A stretch of 64,000 nucleotides of DNA from Corticium candelabrum. Taxonomy: Eukaryota > Porifera > Homoscleromorpha > Homosclerophorida > Plakinidae. The DNA is taken from positions 2,176,521-2,240,520 of the forward strand of contig NC_085087.1 of NCBI RefSeq assembly GCF_963422355.1, given 5' to 3'. Of the stretch, positions 54,801 through 64,000 are shown piece after piece; position 1 is the stretch's first letter; the number at the start of each line of letters is the position of its first letter. The notes under the pieces are model-generated. The model searched no databases. It saw only the letters and a program-made list of their open reading frames with translations, and had not been told where the DNA came from. Both the position numbers and the translations under genes were made by a program.

Positions 54801-54909
54801 CCACATCCAACGCCGACATCTGCACATCAGGACAAACATCAGTCGTAACAGATAACAAACCTGCGCCGGGCTTTCCATCATTTGCGGCTTCGCGTTTAAT
54901 CTCGTCCAA
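51896..54909 (-). pseudogene. Non-LTR retrotransposon polyprotein, copy A (lacks C-terminus)
   Basis: Reverse strand, R4/Dong/NeSL-like by motif memory. The N-terminal region (from about 54500, or an additional frame from 54909) is Ser/Glu-rich. A helical pre-RT region follows (CMLHELRHLRHQLGISCSES, GWFYREMGKQTIQVTSSLSE). Next come the RT finger (MGNCKSPGPEKVCCFCVKR), motif A AWVDYQKASDSVPYSWLV near 53230, motif B KKGISQGESLSPLPFC, motif C HLLYMDDLKLYGRSS, and FGLDQCAVAHF, KYLGVDESNGVQHSM. Downstream, the thumb and connection reach TEGLVVAAQDQDLRTRYYER near 51960, where similarity to copy B is cut. The YMDD catalytic motif is intact. Several frame changes and stops make it dead, and the zinc-knuckle/endonuclease end is missing. 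Confidence 0.75.
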
Positions 54910-55390
54910 CTATGATTCAGTCAGACTTCCAGAGGTTAGGAGATATCACTTCTGGTCTGCCAAACGCTGCTCAGAGTCGTCAGTCATAGAAGGATTTCGC
55001 TCACACCACAGCTGATGCATGGGTTTTCTGAAAGCAGAGAACTTGCATGACAACAGCACGTGGTAATAACAAAACATCACTTCTCTATTTATTTGTCGTG
55101 TCTATTTCTGTCGTAATGTTGCATTGAAGCTTCTGTTAGCCGAAACACAAGATCTTCTAGGAAATGTGGGCATCACAGTAGTCTCGTCAGCGGGACTTGA
55201 AGCCAAATTCAAATCAGACGCCGCACGAAAGATATTTAGACCAGTCGCGCTACGCCCAGAACTATTCCTGGTCTTCCGAACAGCTCCAGTGATTCCAGAA
55301 GCCGACTTTTCGAGCACCGTCCTAGGAGGTTTCCTGTCAAGGAATGAGGTCCTTAGCTAGCTGTGAGACTAACGATACAGCTAGACGTCC
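54910..55390. other. Open but unassigned stretch
   Basis: 55124-55360 is open on both strands (plus: LLLAETQDLLGNVGITVVSS; minus: a Ser/Arg-rich frame). No domain, start or splice evidence decides between them. Confidence 0.3.
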
Positions 55391-55779
55391 ATCTTATTAC
55401 CCGAGGCCCAGATATTCGGGTGGAGGGTATAGTAGTCGTTCGACGACCCGACGACCGACCGTATATATAGTTGGTTAGCACAGACGCAAATGAGCTATTC
55501 CTACCAATAGACCAGAAGTGGTGTCATTACTGACCAATAGACGAACGTGATGTCATCATCGCTCCACCTCTCTTTCTTTGGTAGCTGCTAACGAGAATTC
55601 GGCCATCGGGCGTCCGTCTTGTACATGGTGTTTAGTTCTTTGTTTTAAGGGTTTAGCACATACATTTGTACCTGTATGCTTCCTCAACAACAACCAGCAG
55701 CGGGGGTGTAGCTGTACCTGACTTGTAACATTTTGCTTGTTCCACAGTGTTCTGCATGGTGGTTCTACAGTCTTCCAGC

Positions 55780-56010
55780 TTGAATTTTGGGTGTGAGTGG
55801 CTGAGCGGCCGTGATGTTGTTGCAAAGATCACTAGTGTCGTCTTCAACAGAAATTTGGCGTTTGACGGGAATTTGCGAAGGAGAACGTGCATTGTCCACG
55901 ACAGCGTTTGTTTGTCGGAAGAAGCGGCTCGGCTGACCTGTAAGTACGGTAGTACGTCTCTATTCATTTTTGTTTTACGGTATCCAAAGTCAGAGCGAAC
56001 AGACGCCTAG
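55780..56010 (+). CDS. Exon-like coding part of the left inverted arm, unrecognised
   Basis: After an acceptor-like GGTGGTTCTACAG, a frame reads SSSLNFGCEWLSGRDVVAKI, then FNRNLAFDGNLRRRTCIVHD and SEEAARLTC, where a perfect donor GTAAGT follows. The unspliced frame stops at 56008-56010. The right arm holds the same sequence in reverse, with the part before FNRNL missing. No family recognised. Confidence 0.3.
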   Translation: MNFGCEWLSGRDVVAKITSVVFNRNLAFDGNLRRRTCIVHDSVCLSEEAARLTCKYGSTSLFIFVLRYPKSERTDA

Positions 56011-56662
56011 CTAATCTACATGTGCACGTGTATGTTTTCCCACATTAATGTTTTTTGGCTCTGGGTTCACCTCATTACAACAACCAGAATTGCGGTTAGA
56101 CGAAAGCAGTGTAAATACCGTACAGTGTACAGCAGGCGACATATAGCTAGAGAAGCGGCACAAACAACAAAACGCCTAGAGAAGCTGCACAAAGAACGAG
56201 ACTTTTACATTCTTGTGAGCTGCTTGTTTGGTCTTCGTTTGTAACCTAGTTTTCCCACCAATACAAAAAAAAGAACAATGATCACGCCCGTTACTTTATC
56301 ACGTAAGGCGAAGATTGCCAGCCGGCCTAGCGTCGAGGCTCTCCGACTTCTCACATTTGGCTTGTTCCATTACTTGGAAACCACTACATTTGTAACATGC
56401 ATTTAGAAACAAAGCTTAGCTAATCTAGCTGATTTTTAACTTTGTAACGTTCCCACATCTAATTTTGTTACTCAAATCATGCGTTTCCGTCATACGATTT
56501 TGTCATAGTGCGACTAATTACCTTGAAGGTGCATACTGGCCGAGGGTTTGCACATCTAGTGCTTTCTATGTCGTGCTCAACCAGATCAGTCTGGTTTGTA
56601 AAGTCTATTGCAAGTACCGGAAGCAAACCCTGCTTCAGAAGTACTTAGAGCATCACGGCTGT

Positions 56663-57768
56663 CTAGAAAGAAGACATGACTTTACGAAGGATCCGAGTAG
56701 ATCCCAGAAGCACTGTTTTCTGTAAGTGCTGCAGGTTGTGATGACCTGGAATAATGTCCAGCCACCGTGCAATACCTGTGTGCACTGTGACCAAAGCTCC
56801 CAAGACCACCGGAATCACCAGTGTTCGACAATGCCACATGCGGCTTATCTCCACTCGCAAGTCGCTGTACTTCGCCAACTTCTCAGCATGTTTCTTGCCA
56901 ATATTGCCATCAGAAGGACAGCTGATATCAATAAGAAGACAAGTGTTTGTCTTCCTATTTCTGAGACAGATGTCAAGACGATTGGCTTTGATCTTCCTGG
57001 CAGTGGGGATGGTGGTATCCCACATCATAATAATGTCATCCGTCTCCACAAGCCTATCAGGATGATACCGGTACCATCGGCTCTCCACTGGAACCCCAAA
57101 ATGGCGACAAACATCCCAGTGAATGATGGAGGCCACCAGATTGTGTCGATCAGTGTAGTCCATCGGTGCCAAAGCACTACAGCCTGCCACAATGTGGTCG
57201 ACTGTCCCCAGGCCTACACTGCACATGCGGCAAGTAGGACTGACATCACGATGCAGAATTTTGCGCACATAGTACCGAGTCCGAAGAGCTTGGTCTTGAG
57301 CAGCAACAACCAGTCCCTCAGTTGCAGCAGGAAGATTCGCTGCCTTTAGCCATCCGTAGGTCTCTTTCATCTCCACAGGCGGTTGCTCAGTGAGACGACG
57401 ATACTGCCCGTGCATAGGCTTCCCGCTCCAGGACCGCACACGAAGAGAACTGCAATTCGTACGGTAATGTCTCGCATCTGTTTTATGCGCTTGCTCGAAG
57501 CCACCTTCAACCGAGATGGATGCATTCCTGTGTAAGTTCTGCGACTTTTTGTCCAAAGCAAGACTCCTCCGCAGCTGTGCAGTAAGCCGACAAGCCATGC
57601 GCTAGATCGAGTGTAAAGATTTTCCAGAGTCACACTCCCGTATCATCTGTATGAAAGGATCAGAACTGTCAGCAAGGTAACAGTTCAGCCTCACAATACA
57701 AGATTGATATGTCGACTCAATCTGTTGTAACCCCCTTCACCCATCACTGCAAGGAGCGTTTCATTTCT
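56663..57768 (-). pseudogene. Non-LTR retrotransposon, copy B (C-terminal half, 5-prime truncated)
   Basis: Reverse strand, a 311-codon open frame (57598-56663) plus upstream fragments. It reads GKPMHGQYRRLTEQPPVEMK and TEGLVVAAQDQALRTRYYVR, then a zinc knuckle CRMCSVGLGTVDHIVAGCSA with the downstream YTDRHN, then a restriction-like endonuclease region (DICLRNRKTNTCLLIDISCP) and a tail ending LLGSTRILRKVMSSF. The order fits site-specific non-LTR elements with a C-terminal endonuclease. Similarity to copy A covers about 530 bp (57240-57768 against 51890-52445) and stops at CACTGCAAGGAG. 5-prime truncation is ordinary for such elements. The surviving half is open. Confidence 0.75.
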
Positions 57769-57789
57769 TGATCCGGCTCCGCGTTCAGT

Positions 57790-58800
57790 GACACCAAACG
57801 TGGCGACGCTGATATGCGACATCGACTGGACGTCGGACTGCTGGAGCGATCGGTTTATTGCTTGTTTGGCGTTGGGTTAGTTACGTTCATGTTGCGTGCA
57901 TACCAATCAGGGTACTCACGGTATCAACAGTCTGCGAGCGAACCAGTGTCGCACCAATCTGAATCCCGACATCTGAACGGGCTCTATGCTTGTTAGTGGC
58001 GTTCCTAGCGGACGAGGCTATCGCGCACTCTACCCCCAAAAATTGCGTTGTTAGCGGTGCTCTATGTTGGCATTCGGCACGGTTTAGGAAACCCCTCTTG
58101 CAGTCGTCGCCGCTGTTGGTGTACTGGTCTTACGAGACGTTACGCGGTCGACGGCAGGTCCCAAATGGCGGCGGCGATTACCAATCACTCCAGATGTGTA
58201 CTTCTCAGACTGACAGACCACTGGGCCCCAAGAGTGGATGAGCTTGACGTGGTGATGCTTTGGGCTGATGTTGGTTGTCTTTTTTGGTTTTCTACGCGCG
58301 GGCGAAGTTACACTACTAGGCAGCTGTACCGGCCGTTGAATCGTTGGTTCATGCGACAGTTAGTGATGTTGCGGTGGACTCCCTCTCGAACCCGTCTCTC
58401 ATGAGAGTTAGGTTCATGCAGTCAAAAAAAATTGACGCGTTCCGGCAGGGTGTGGATATTCATCTCCGGAGGACGGGTATCGCTTTATGTCCTATTACGG
58501 CAATGCTATTATATCTCGCCCGGCGAGGTCGAAATGCAGACCCATTGTTTTCTGTGCTCTGATGGAAGGTATTTGTCTATGCAACGAATTGTCAAAAATG
58601 TGCGGGCGTCACTAGAAGCCGGGGTTTGTGTCCGGTTACTCGAGGCACAGCTTTAGAATTGGAGCCGCAGTCACACCTGCAGAACTGACTCCACAATCGA
58701 GACACTGGCGAGATGGAGGAGCAAGGTTTGCAAACGCGACGTAAAATCTTGTCGCCAAGATTCTAGCGGCATACTCTCAGTCGTTAGTAGCTTCTCGCCA
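57790..58800 (+). pseudogene. Tyrosine recombinase (phage-integrase-like) gene, decayed
   Basis: Successive frames follow the layout of animal tyrosine recombinases. An N-terminal SAM-like part has MLRAYQSGYSRYQQ and, in a shifted frame, LCLLVAFLADEAIAHSTPK. A middle part has LDVVMLWADVGCLFWFSTRG. The catalytic part has VSDVAVDSLSNPSLMRVRF, KKIDAFRQGVDIHLRRTGIA and LCPITAMLLYLARRGRNADP. The signature RHSFRIGAAVTPAE near 58646 (HxxR box) is followed by a reduced final motif. Such genes occur in DIRS/Ngaro retroelements and Crypton transposons. At least four frame changes or stops are present. It lies entirely inside the inverted-repeat-bounded segment. Confidence 0.65.
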
Positions 58801-58990
58801 GAGACGGAGCGATGACAAGTTTGCCGAAGACATGGCGGTAGCATGCGTGCTTTCTACCCGGCGACTAGTTGTACAGTGTACTTGCGTGCATGGTTGCTTT
58901 CGTACTGGCGTATATTATAGACACATGCTCACTAGACAGTGACAAGGCACTCACTCGCTGACAGCTAAGCGGCAGTACGTAGCTGAATAA

Positions 58991-59041
58991 GTCCTGGAGA
59001 GGTAGGCCCTGGAAAGGTAGGTCCTGGAAAGGTGGGTCCGG
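58991..59041. repeat. 15-bp tandem repeat, about 3.5 units
   Basis: Units of the form GTCCTGGAAAGGTAG, close to the inner edge of the right inverted arm. Confidence 0.85.
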
Positions 59042-59739
59042 CTTAGGGTGCTGGGCGACCTCGCCGTTGGGCGTGGTCGCCTTCCTTGTGGGCCGGAGTC
59101 CGGTCTGAAGTCCCGGATCCGCGCCGGACGTCGGTTCTCCTGAACCATGATGGGCTAGACCGGGCTCCGCCCACTCTCCACGGCCACGCCTTCATTTTGA
59201 TGTGGGAAAACATGCACGTGCACATGTAGATTATTACGCGTCTGTCCGCTCTGACTTTGGATACCGTAAAACAGAAATGAATAGAGACGCACTAGCGTAC
59301 TTACAGGTCAGCCGAGCCGCTTCGTCCCACAAACAGACGCTGTCATGGACAATGCACGTTCTCCTTCGAAAATTCCCGTCAAGCGCCAAATTTCTGTTGA
59401 AGGTTGTTGTTAGGGAAAGATACACGTGCAAATGTAAACTATAGGCATTTTTCTATCTCCTAAATCCTTAAAGCAAAGGACTAAACATCATGTACAGGAC
59501 GGACGCCCGATGGCCGAATTCTCGCTAGCAGCTACCAAACAAAGAGAGGTGGAGCCTCATGATGACATCACGTTCGTCTATTGGTCAGTAATGACACCAC
59601 TTCTCGTCTATTGGTCGGAATAGCTTCATTTGCATCTCCGCTAACCAACTATATATACGGTCGGTCGCTGGGTCGTTGGGTCGTCGAACGACTACTATAC
59701 CCTTCACCCAGAAATCCGGGCCTCGGGTAACAACTAACA

Positions 59740-60540
59740 ACTAAATTTAATATATATTTAACTACTAATTGTTTAAAAGGGATCATGTGATTCCTTTTCT
59801 ATAGAGCATCTACAAGTCTGGGCACTTGGCCTGTCCCGAAAAGGCATTACTGATTTTCTTCAGAAATACATTGGCATTGCAACGTTGCAATTGAATGGCA
59901 CTTCTTTGACGCCAATAGTCTCTAAACTCTGCGCTGTTTGATTTTCCAAGGTCATCCTTTGATCGTTTTGACAGGTCATCTAGATAGGTCTCTGTCTTCT
60001 TGCCCCCATCTTCCAAAATGTTTCAAGGTTAGTGGAACCACTCGATCTCACAGACAACCCACCAGGATGTTTGTCTTTTTCATAGCGAGCCAACTTCCTG
60101 TCTTCCCTTCTAGCAGCGGCTGCTCCCTCCATAGTGGCTGACGTTGGAAATATGTCCGAACTCCACGGGTGGGCAAGTGCTACATCTAACTCTACGTTGG
60201 AACCAATACACCAGTATCAAAACAACAATGTCTCGGCGGCTGTCAGATGTTGCATATCTATCTTTTGGCTTTTTTGTGTTGAATTTTGAGATTGTTTAGA
60301 CACTCTGACCACACAGACATGATCAAGTCATGTGACCACACAGGGCCACCCCCTGTTTTGCATGTAATCTAAAGATATCCGCTTGAGTCACCAGTTGCTC
60401 GTCTACAGTCACACGTCTGAATATTATCACACAAAGGCAAGGGAATTCCAAGTCTCAAGTAAGCCGCCAACGGAAATTCGGGGTTTAACTTAGGTGCGAG
60501 ATTCCCTGAATTTGGAATAGCAGACAACCAAGAGCCTGCA
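59740..60540. other. No gene assigned
   Basis: A minus-strand frame at 59810-60016 (TETYLDDLSKRSKDDLGKSN) has protein-like composition but no recognised domain or partner exons. Confidence 0.3.
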
Positions 60541-60544
60541 CCTT

Positions 60545-60892
60545 GCCTTCTGTCTGTTTGTCTGTTTGTCTGTCTGTTTGTCTGTAAATTTAGCAATTGT
60601 TATTGGTAGAGTAAGAGTTCAAATATAGCAATCTGTCTGTATGTCTGTCTGTCTCTCCGTCTGTCAATTTCTAAGTCATCTGTTTGTCTGTCTGTTTGTC
60701 TGTCTGTCTGTCCGTCTGTCCACCTCTCTATTTCTAAGTCATCTGTTTGTCACTCTGTCTGCTTATTTGTCTGTTTGTCTGTCTGTTTGTCTGTCTGTTT
60801 GTCTGTCCATCTATCCTTTTATCTGTCCTCTTTGTCTGTTTGTCTGTTTCTCTTAATCTGTCTGTCAACAACAACAACAACAACAACAACAA
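60545..60892. repeat. (CTGT/TTGT)n tetranucleotide array ending in (AAC)n
   Basis: Imperfect TCTG/TTTG units with interspersed TCATCTGTTTGTC blocks extend about 320 bp. They end in about nine CAA units at 60866-60892. AATTTCTAAGTCATCTGTTT recurs at 60667 and 60729, showing a 62-bp superunit. Confidence 0.9.
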
Positions 60893-61432
60893 ATGCTCCA
60901 GCATGATTATTTGTTCGTAATCTAATAATCGTCTACACGGCTATGAATGAATATGTACGTTACGTCTTACGTTTTCACGTAACCATTAGAAAAATTAGCG
61001 ATTATAAGTGTGAGAAAGTCACGTGATTATAAAAAGTCATGTGATCGTAAGTTAAGTCACGCGAGGATGAGTCAAGATCTAAAATTGAACGGATGACGTA
61101 TTGTCAAGCTGCACCTGCGTTTGAGTAGCTCAACACTCGTGATTGCAGGTCATAAGACTCTAATAAGACGATCAACGCTTCAATACGTCGTCGTCGAGTG
61201 GAGGGCAGAGAGAGAGAGAGAGGTCGAAATTTACGTTTGAAGGTGAGAATAAAGTTAGAGTGAGTAGGAAGGGAGATTGAGATTGGGTAGAAAGAAATGT
61301 TTTGATTAGATGTGAGTGAAAGGTTGAGATGTGTGTGTAGTGATTGTATTGAGAGCGCGTGTTGAGTGAAATGTCGTTTGTGAATGAAATTGGAAGGATT
61401 TATTGTTATTGATGTGTTACTGTTATGTTAGA
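60893..61432. promoter_or_regulatory. Probable upstream region of the ankyrin gene
   Basis: Contains CACGTGATTATAAAAAGTCA near 61020 (a TATAAAA-like box and an E-box-like CACGTG), an AGAGAGAGAG run at 61207-61222, and no competing gene. The boundary with the 5-prime UTR is unknown. Confidence 0.35.
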
Positions 61433-63351
61433 ATGAGTGAGAGAGACATTACAAGATTGAATAACAAACTAAGAGGCGCTGTTGACAGAAAGTCACGTGA
61501 TGAGGTTGAAGTTCTCTTGGATCAAGGAGCTGAAGTGGATGCGCCTTATGGACTTGTATGTTATTGATTGAGTGACTCGTTTTATTGTTGTTCATAACAA
61601 TTCACTCTAATGTAGGGATACACTTCACTGATGATAGCTTGTATGAATGGCTCCAAGTCATTAGTTGAGCTTTTGTTGTCTAGAGGGGCAGACGTTAACA
61701 GAACTAATGAATTTGTAAGTGTTGATAGTGAATGAATGAATGAATGAAGAGAATGAGATTTATATGATGTGATGAGATTTGTGTTAGGACGGATATTACA
61801 GTAGAGACAAACAATAAAACACAATTATTGTTATTACAGAGTCAAACTGCTCTAATATGGGCAGCATTGAAGGGTGATGATGAAATAGTTGATATTCTAT
61901 TATCAGCTAAAGCAAATATTAAACAGAAAAATGACGTGAGTGTTTTCATGTGTTGCAGTTGAACTGTTGTATGTGTTGATGTGATGTATGAAAAGTATTT
62001 GCTAATTATAAATCGTAAATTTATTAATTAAAGGAGAACTCTCACCAAAATCATCTATCTCTCAGATGAAAGCTGTCACTTCTTGACACAACCCTTTGCA
62101 ACCGTTTACTGCAGAAGTTTACCGTAACGAAGAAATAAAGCATTGAAATTACCTGCGTAGGTGTGTTTAGTACCCGTATGTGGCATATGTGTACCTCTGA
62201 TTGTTGGTTAGCAAGGAAGACCAATATCTGTGCACATTTCAAGGTAAGGATTGTGAGACATATGGTGTCAAGTTGTGATTTATTGACTAGAGCAAACTGG
62301 AACCCCAAAGTTATCACGCAAGTATCGACTGTGGCAATACAACCTCAGAAGGAGGCCCTTCTTAGATTAGCTCATAGATCATGTCTCGCTGAATGTTGGG
62401 TGCGTTAGAAGTACTTGGTATGGTTAGACCTAAAGTAGTTACTTCGAGAGAGTACGACTTTGTGTACATACGGGGAATTGTCTGAACAAGTCGTTGCCGA
62501 TTTTCTACTTCTGTAACTGTCGGCACTGTAGGTTTCCTGCAGGAAGATACCAGGTCTTGTATCTTTCTTTCAACAAGTTTTAGTATTTGGTGAGAGTTCT
62601 TCTTTAATGGTAAAACTTAAACTTTTGGGCACACGTGTAGCAAGGGTAATTGGCGAGCGAAGAGAGCCTCTCTTTTCTCATAGTAATTAAATGTTGTGAT
62701 ATGTGTTTATTTATATGTATACGTATGTCAGCTGTCTTTGTGGATTTACGGCCAAACAGGAAGATGGATTGACATAACGACCATGCCAGATAAAAGCAGT
62801 TTCAACTCGACAGCACGTGCACTACAACCTCGTTTAAATGTCGCAGCTGAGAGTACAGATAAAATATAAATTACCCTCAAATAAACGCTGCAGTTGGAAC
62901 CCTATCTAAAAAATTAACGCTGCAGTTGGAACCTTAGCTAAAAATAAATGCCACAGCATTTAATCAAAGAAATACAGTAAGTAAAGATGGAGGAGCAGAG
63001 GAGAGTGGTGTAGTAGGTGTACAAGGATGCAAATACGTCATGAGATACAAGGTCATGTTGACATCACTTTTAGACACCACATGTCAAAACAGCTTGTGTT
63101 GTGTTGTTGACATAGCACCACTAATCATTTGTGTGTCATGCAACACTTAGATAATTGGCCTCATCCACTCTTGTGACAATGAGCACATGCATGGACGTGT
63201 GGCGAGTCATGGAGTCATCTAAGGCTGGTGTTAGTGCTTTTTCGGCTCGGGTAATAAACAAAGACTGAATAGGAGATCTCACTTATTAAACACCTTGTTA
63301 CATAAACATTTACTAATAGTAGCCTTAAGTTTAGTAGTCTGCCAAACTGGT

Positions 63352-63441
<90 letters not shown>

Positions 63442-64000
63442 TGTGGTGTGGTGTGTCAAGTTCCTACATACTTGACATCTCCATCTGTGCATGTTTTAGT
63501 AATTAATTAAGATTGACTTTTATTGAACCAAATCAATGAGATGACATTGTAGAATATAATTAACCACAAAGACTTTCCTATTTGATTGACGCTTACTAGG
63601 CAACATTGACCAATTTCAAACATTGCAAACACATAGAAACAAAAATGTTGATTAGCATAACTTGATTTGTTTTGTAATGGTATTTGAGTAGATCTCGTTT
63701 ATTGTAAGAAAAATTATGTGAAGTTGAAAGTGTGTCAAGTGTAGGAGAGAGAGTTGGAGATGATTTGATATTCGATTAGAAAGTGTTGATTGTGTGTATG
63801 CTGCAGCAGGAGATGTAGATGAGTGTTTTACTAGCAGACATGGTGTTGTATTATGAGTAGTGATGGATAGTCTGCTGGCAGTTGTATTGTATTGATTGCT
63901 TGTTGGACAACACATTGCTAATATGAATTGTATATGGTTAGTATGGTAAGACTGCATTTGATTTGGCTATGAAAAAAGGTCACATGTCAACAGCTGGTCG
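61433..64000 (+). CDS. Ankyrin-repeat protein, 5-prime exons (continues past the window)
   Basis: Exon 1 from ATG 61433 (MSERDITRLNNKLRGAVDRK, VEVLLDQGAEVDAPYGL) ends at 61555 before GTATGT. Exon 2, 61616-61714, is exactly 33 codons (GYTSLMIACMNGSKSLVELL, LSRGADVNRTNEF) and ends before GTAAGT. Exon 3, 61840-61935, is 32 codons (SQTALIWAALKGDDEIVDIL, LSAKANIKQKND) and ends before GTGAGT. A final exon from about 63940 reads YGKTAFDLAMKKGHMSTAGR to the window edge. All junctions are phase 0 and each exon encodes one ankyrin repeat. The TxLxxAxxxGxxxxVxxLLxxGA consensus is well kept. The product is probably a cytosolic protein-binding scaffold. The domain following the repeats is outside the window. 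No disruption is seen. The intron before the last exon is about 2 kb because of inserted repeats, or other exons in it are unrecognised. Confidence 0.85.
62032..62603. mobile_element. piggyBac-type MITE with TTAA flanks
   Basis: Left end AGGAGAACTCTCACCAAA, right end TTTGGTGAGAGTTCTTCT: complementary with one mismatch over 18 bp. TTAA flanks both sides (62028-62031 and 62604-62607), the hallmark target of piggyBac-type insertion. The 572-bp interior has a short frame without transposase features. It is inserted in the large intron of the ankyrin gene. Confidence 0.8.
62608..63345. other. Intron sequence with ACGCTGCAGTTGGAACCCTA doublet
   Basis: The motif AACGCTGCAGTTGGAACC occurs twice at 62885-62935, followed by ATAAATGCCACAGCATTTAA. 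These are altered relatives of the AATAAACGCCGCGG motifs at 21.3 and 29.8 kb. No exon is recognised. Confidence 0.5.
63352..63456. repeat. (GT)n microsatellite with GGTGT tail
   Basis: About 45 GT units ending in GTGGTGTGGTGTGGTGTG, within the large ankyrin-gene intron. Confidence 0.95.

Larger units (their letters stand above)
55397..59730. mobile_element. 4.3-kb segment bounded by long inverted repeats
   Basis: The left arm 55397-56047 and the right arm 59193-59730 are complementary over more than 500 bp. The tips read TTACCCGAGGCCC and GGGCCTCGGGTAA. Both arms include a TATATATAG box, CAATAGACGAACGTGATGTC-type sequence and an exon-like coding part. The right arm lacks about 150 bp present in the left (about 55695-55842). 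Inside are a minus-strand non-LTR fragment (copy B) and a plus-strand tyrosine recombinase remnant. The class is unresolved: a TIR DNA transposon or a DIRS-like element (tyrosine recombinase with inverted termini) are the main options. Confidence 0.65.

Noticed and set aside
57367..57633. Second minus-strand frame overlapping copy B
   Set aside because: It is an alternative frame over retrotransposon sequence already explained. It carries only part of the shifted upstream motif.
60641..60856. Cys/Leu/Ser-rich open frame at the CTGT array
   Set aside because: It is a direct translation of the tetranucleotide repeat.

Overview
This is animal nuclear DNA, most likely from a sponge or another early-branching metazoan. 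Many open stretches are joined by short GT-AG introns with matching phase, for example one ankyrin repeat per exon at the right end. (GT)n/(CA)n microsatellites are abundant, and nearly every recognisable protein is a metazoan transposon or a member of a family often multiplied in sponge genomes (hAT, Helitron, pogo, Tc1, CbxX-like AAA+, ankyrin). Nothing suggests a bacterial genome. The sponge assignment is inference from this mixture.

Layout. 1-11 kb: unrecognised exon-like stretches, including a phase-consistent multi-exon gene near 8.7-10.7 kb, among microsatellites. 11.9-15.5 kb: a decayed reverse-transcriptase retroelement. 15.5-19 kb: palindromic motifs, a small TA-flanked MITE, Ty3/gypsy-like scraps and a fragment of an uncharacterised family. 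19.1-30.0 kb: two copies of a composite block (Helitron N-terminal fragment plus two-exon BEN-domain gene), with a Tc1 remnant, a two-ORF retroelement head and a hAT (ZNF862-like) head between them. 30.4-36.1 kb: a multi-exon, Kolobok-like gene split inside an exon by a 3.3-kb hAT element with matching termini. 36.7-40.5 kb: a third BEN block followed by an intron-bearing ZNF862-like hAT gene. 42-45.5 kb: a dead CbxX/CfxQ-type AAA+ gene, a tandem array, a HECT-like terminal exon and an rve-type integrase gene. 46-47 kb: a pogo-like transposase. 48-51 kb: a MITE and a gene-poor stretch. 50.9-51.9 kb: a large hairpin enclosing an unknown two-exon gene. 51.9-59.7 kb: two complementary fragments of one non-LTR retrotransposon and a 4.3-kb segment bounded by long inverted repeats that contains tyrosine-recombinase remains. 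60-64 kb: tetranucleotide repeats and an ankyrin-repeat gene whose large intron holds a TTAA-flanked MITE.

How it works together. The window is mainly a transposon graveyard with nested insertions. Almost all transposase and RT genes carry frameshifts or in-frame stops. The most credible live host genes are the ankyrin gene (61,433 to beyond the window), possibly the HECT-like exon, and the unknown gene at 8.7-10.7 kb. The most unusual item is the repeated association of a BEN-domain gene with Helitron coding sequence in three same-strand copies. No database search or alignment program was used. Family names rest on recognised motifs and are hedged accordingly.
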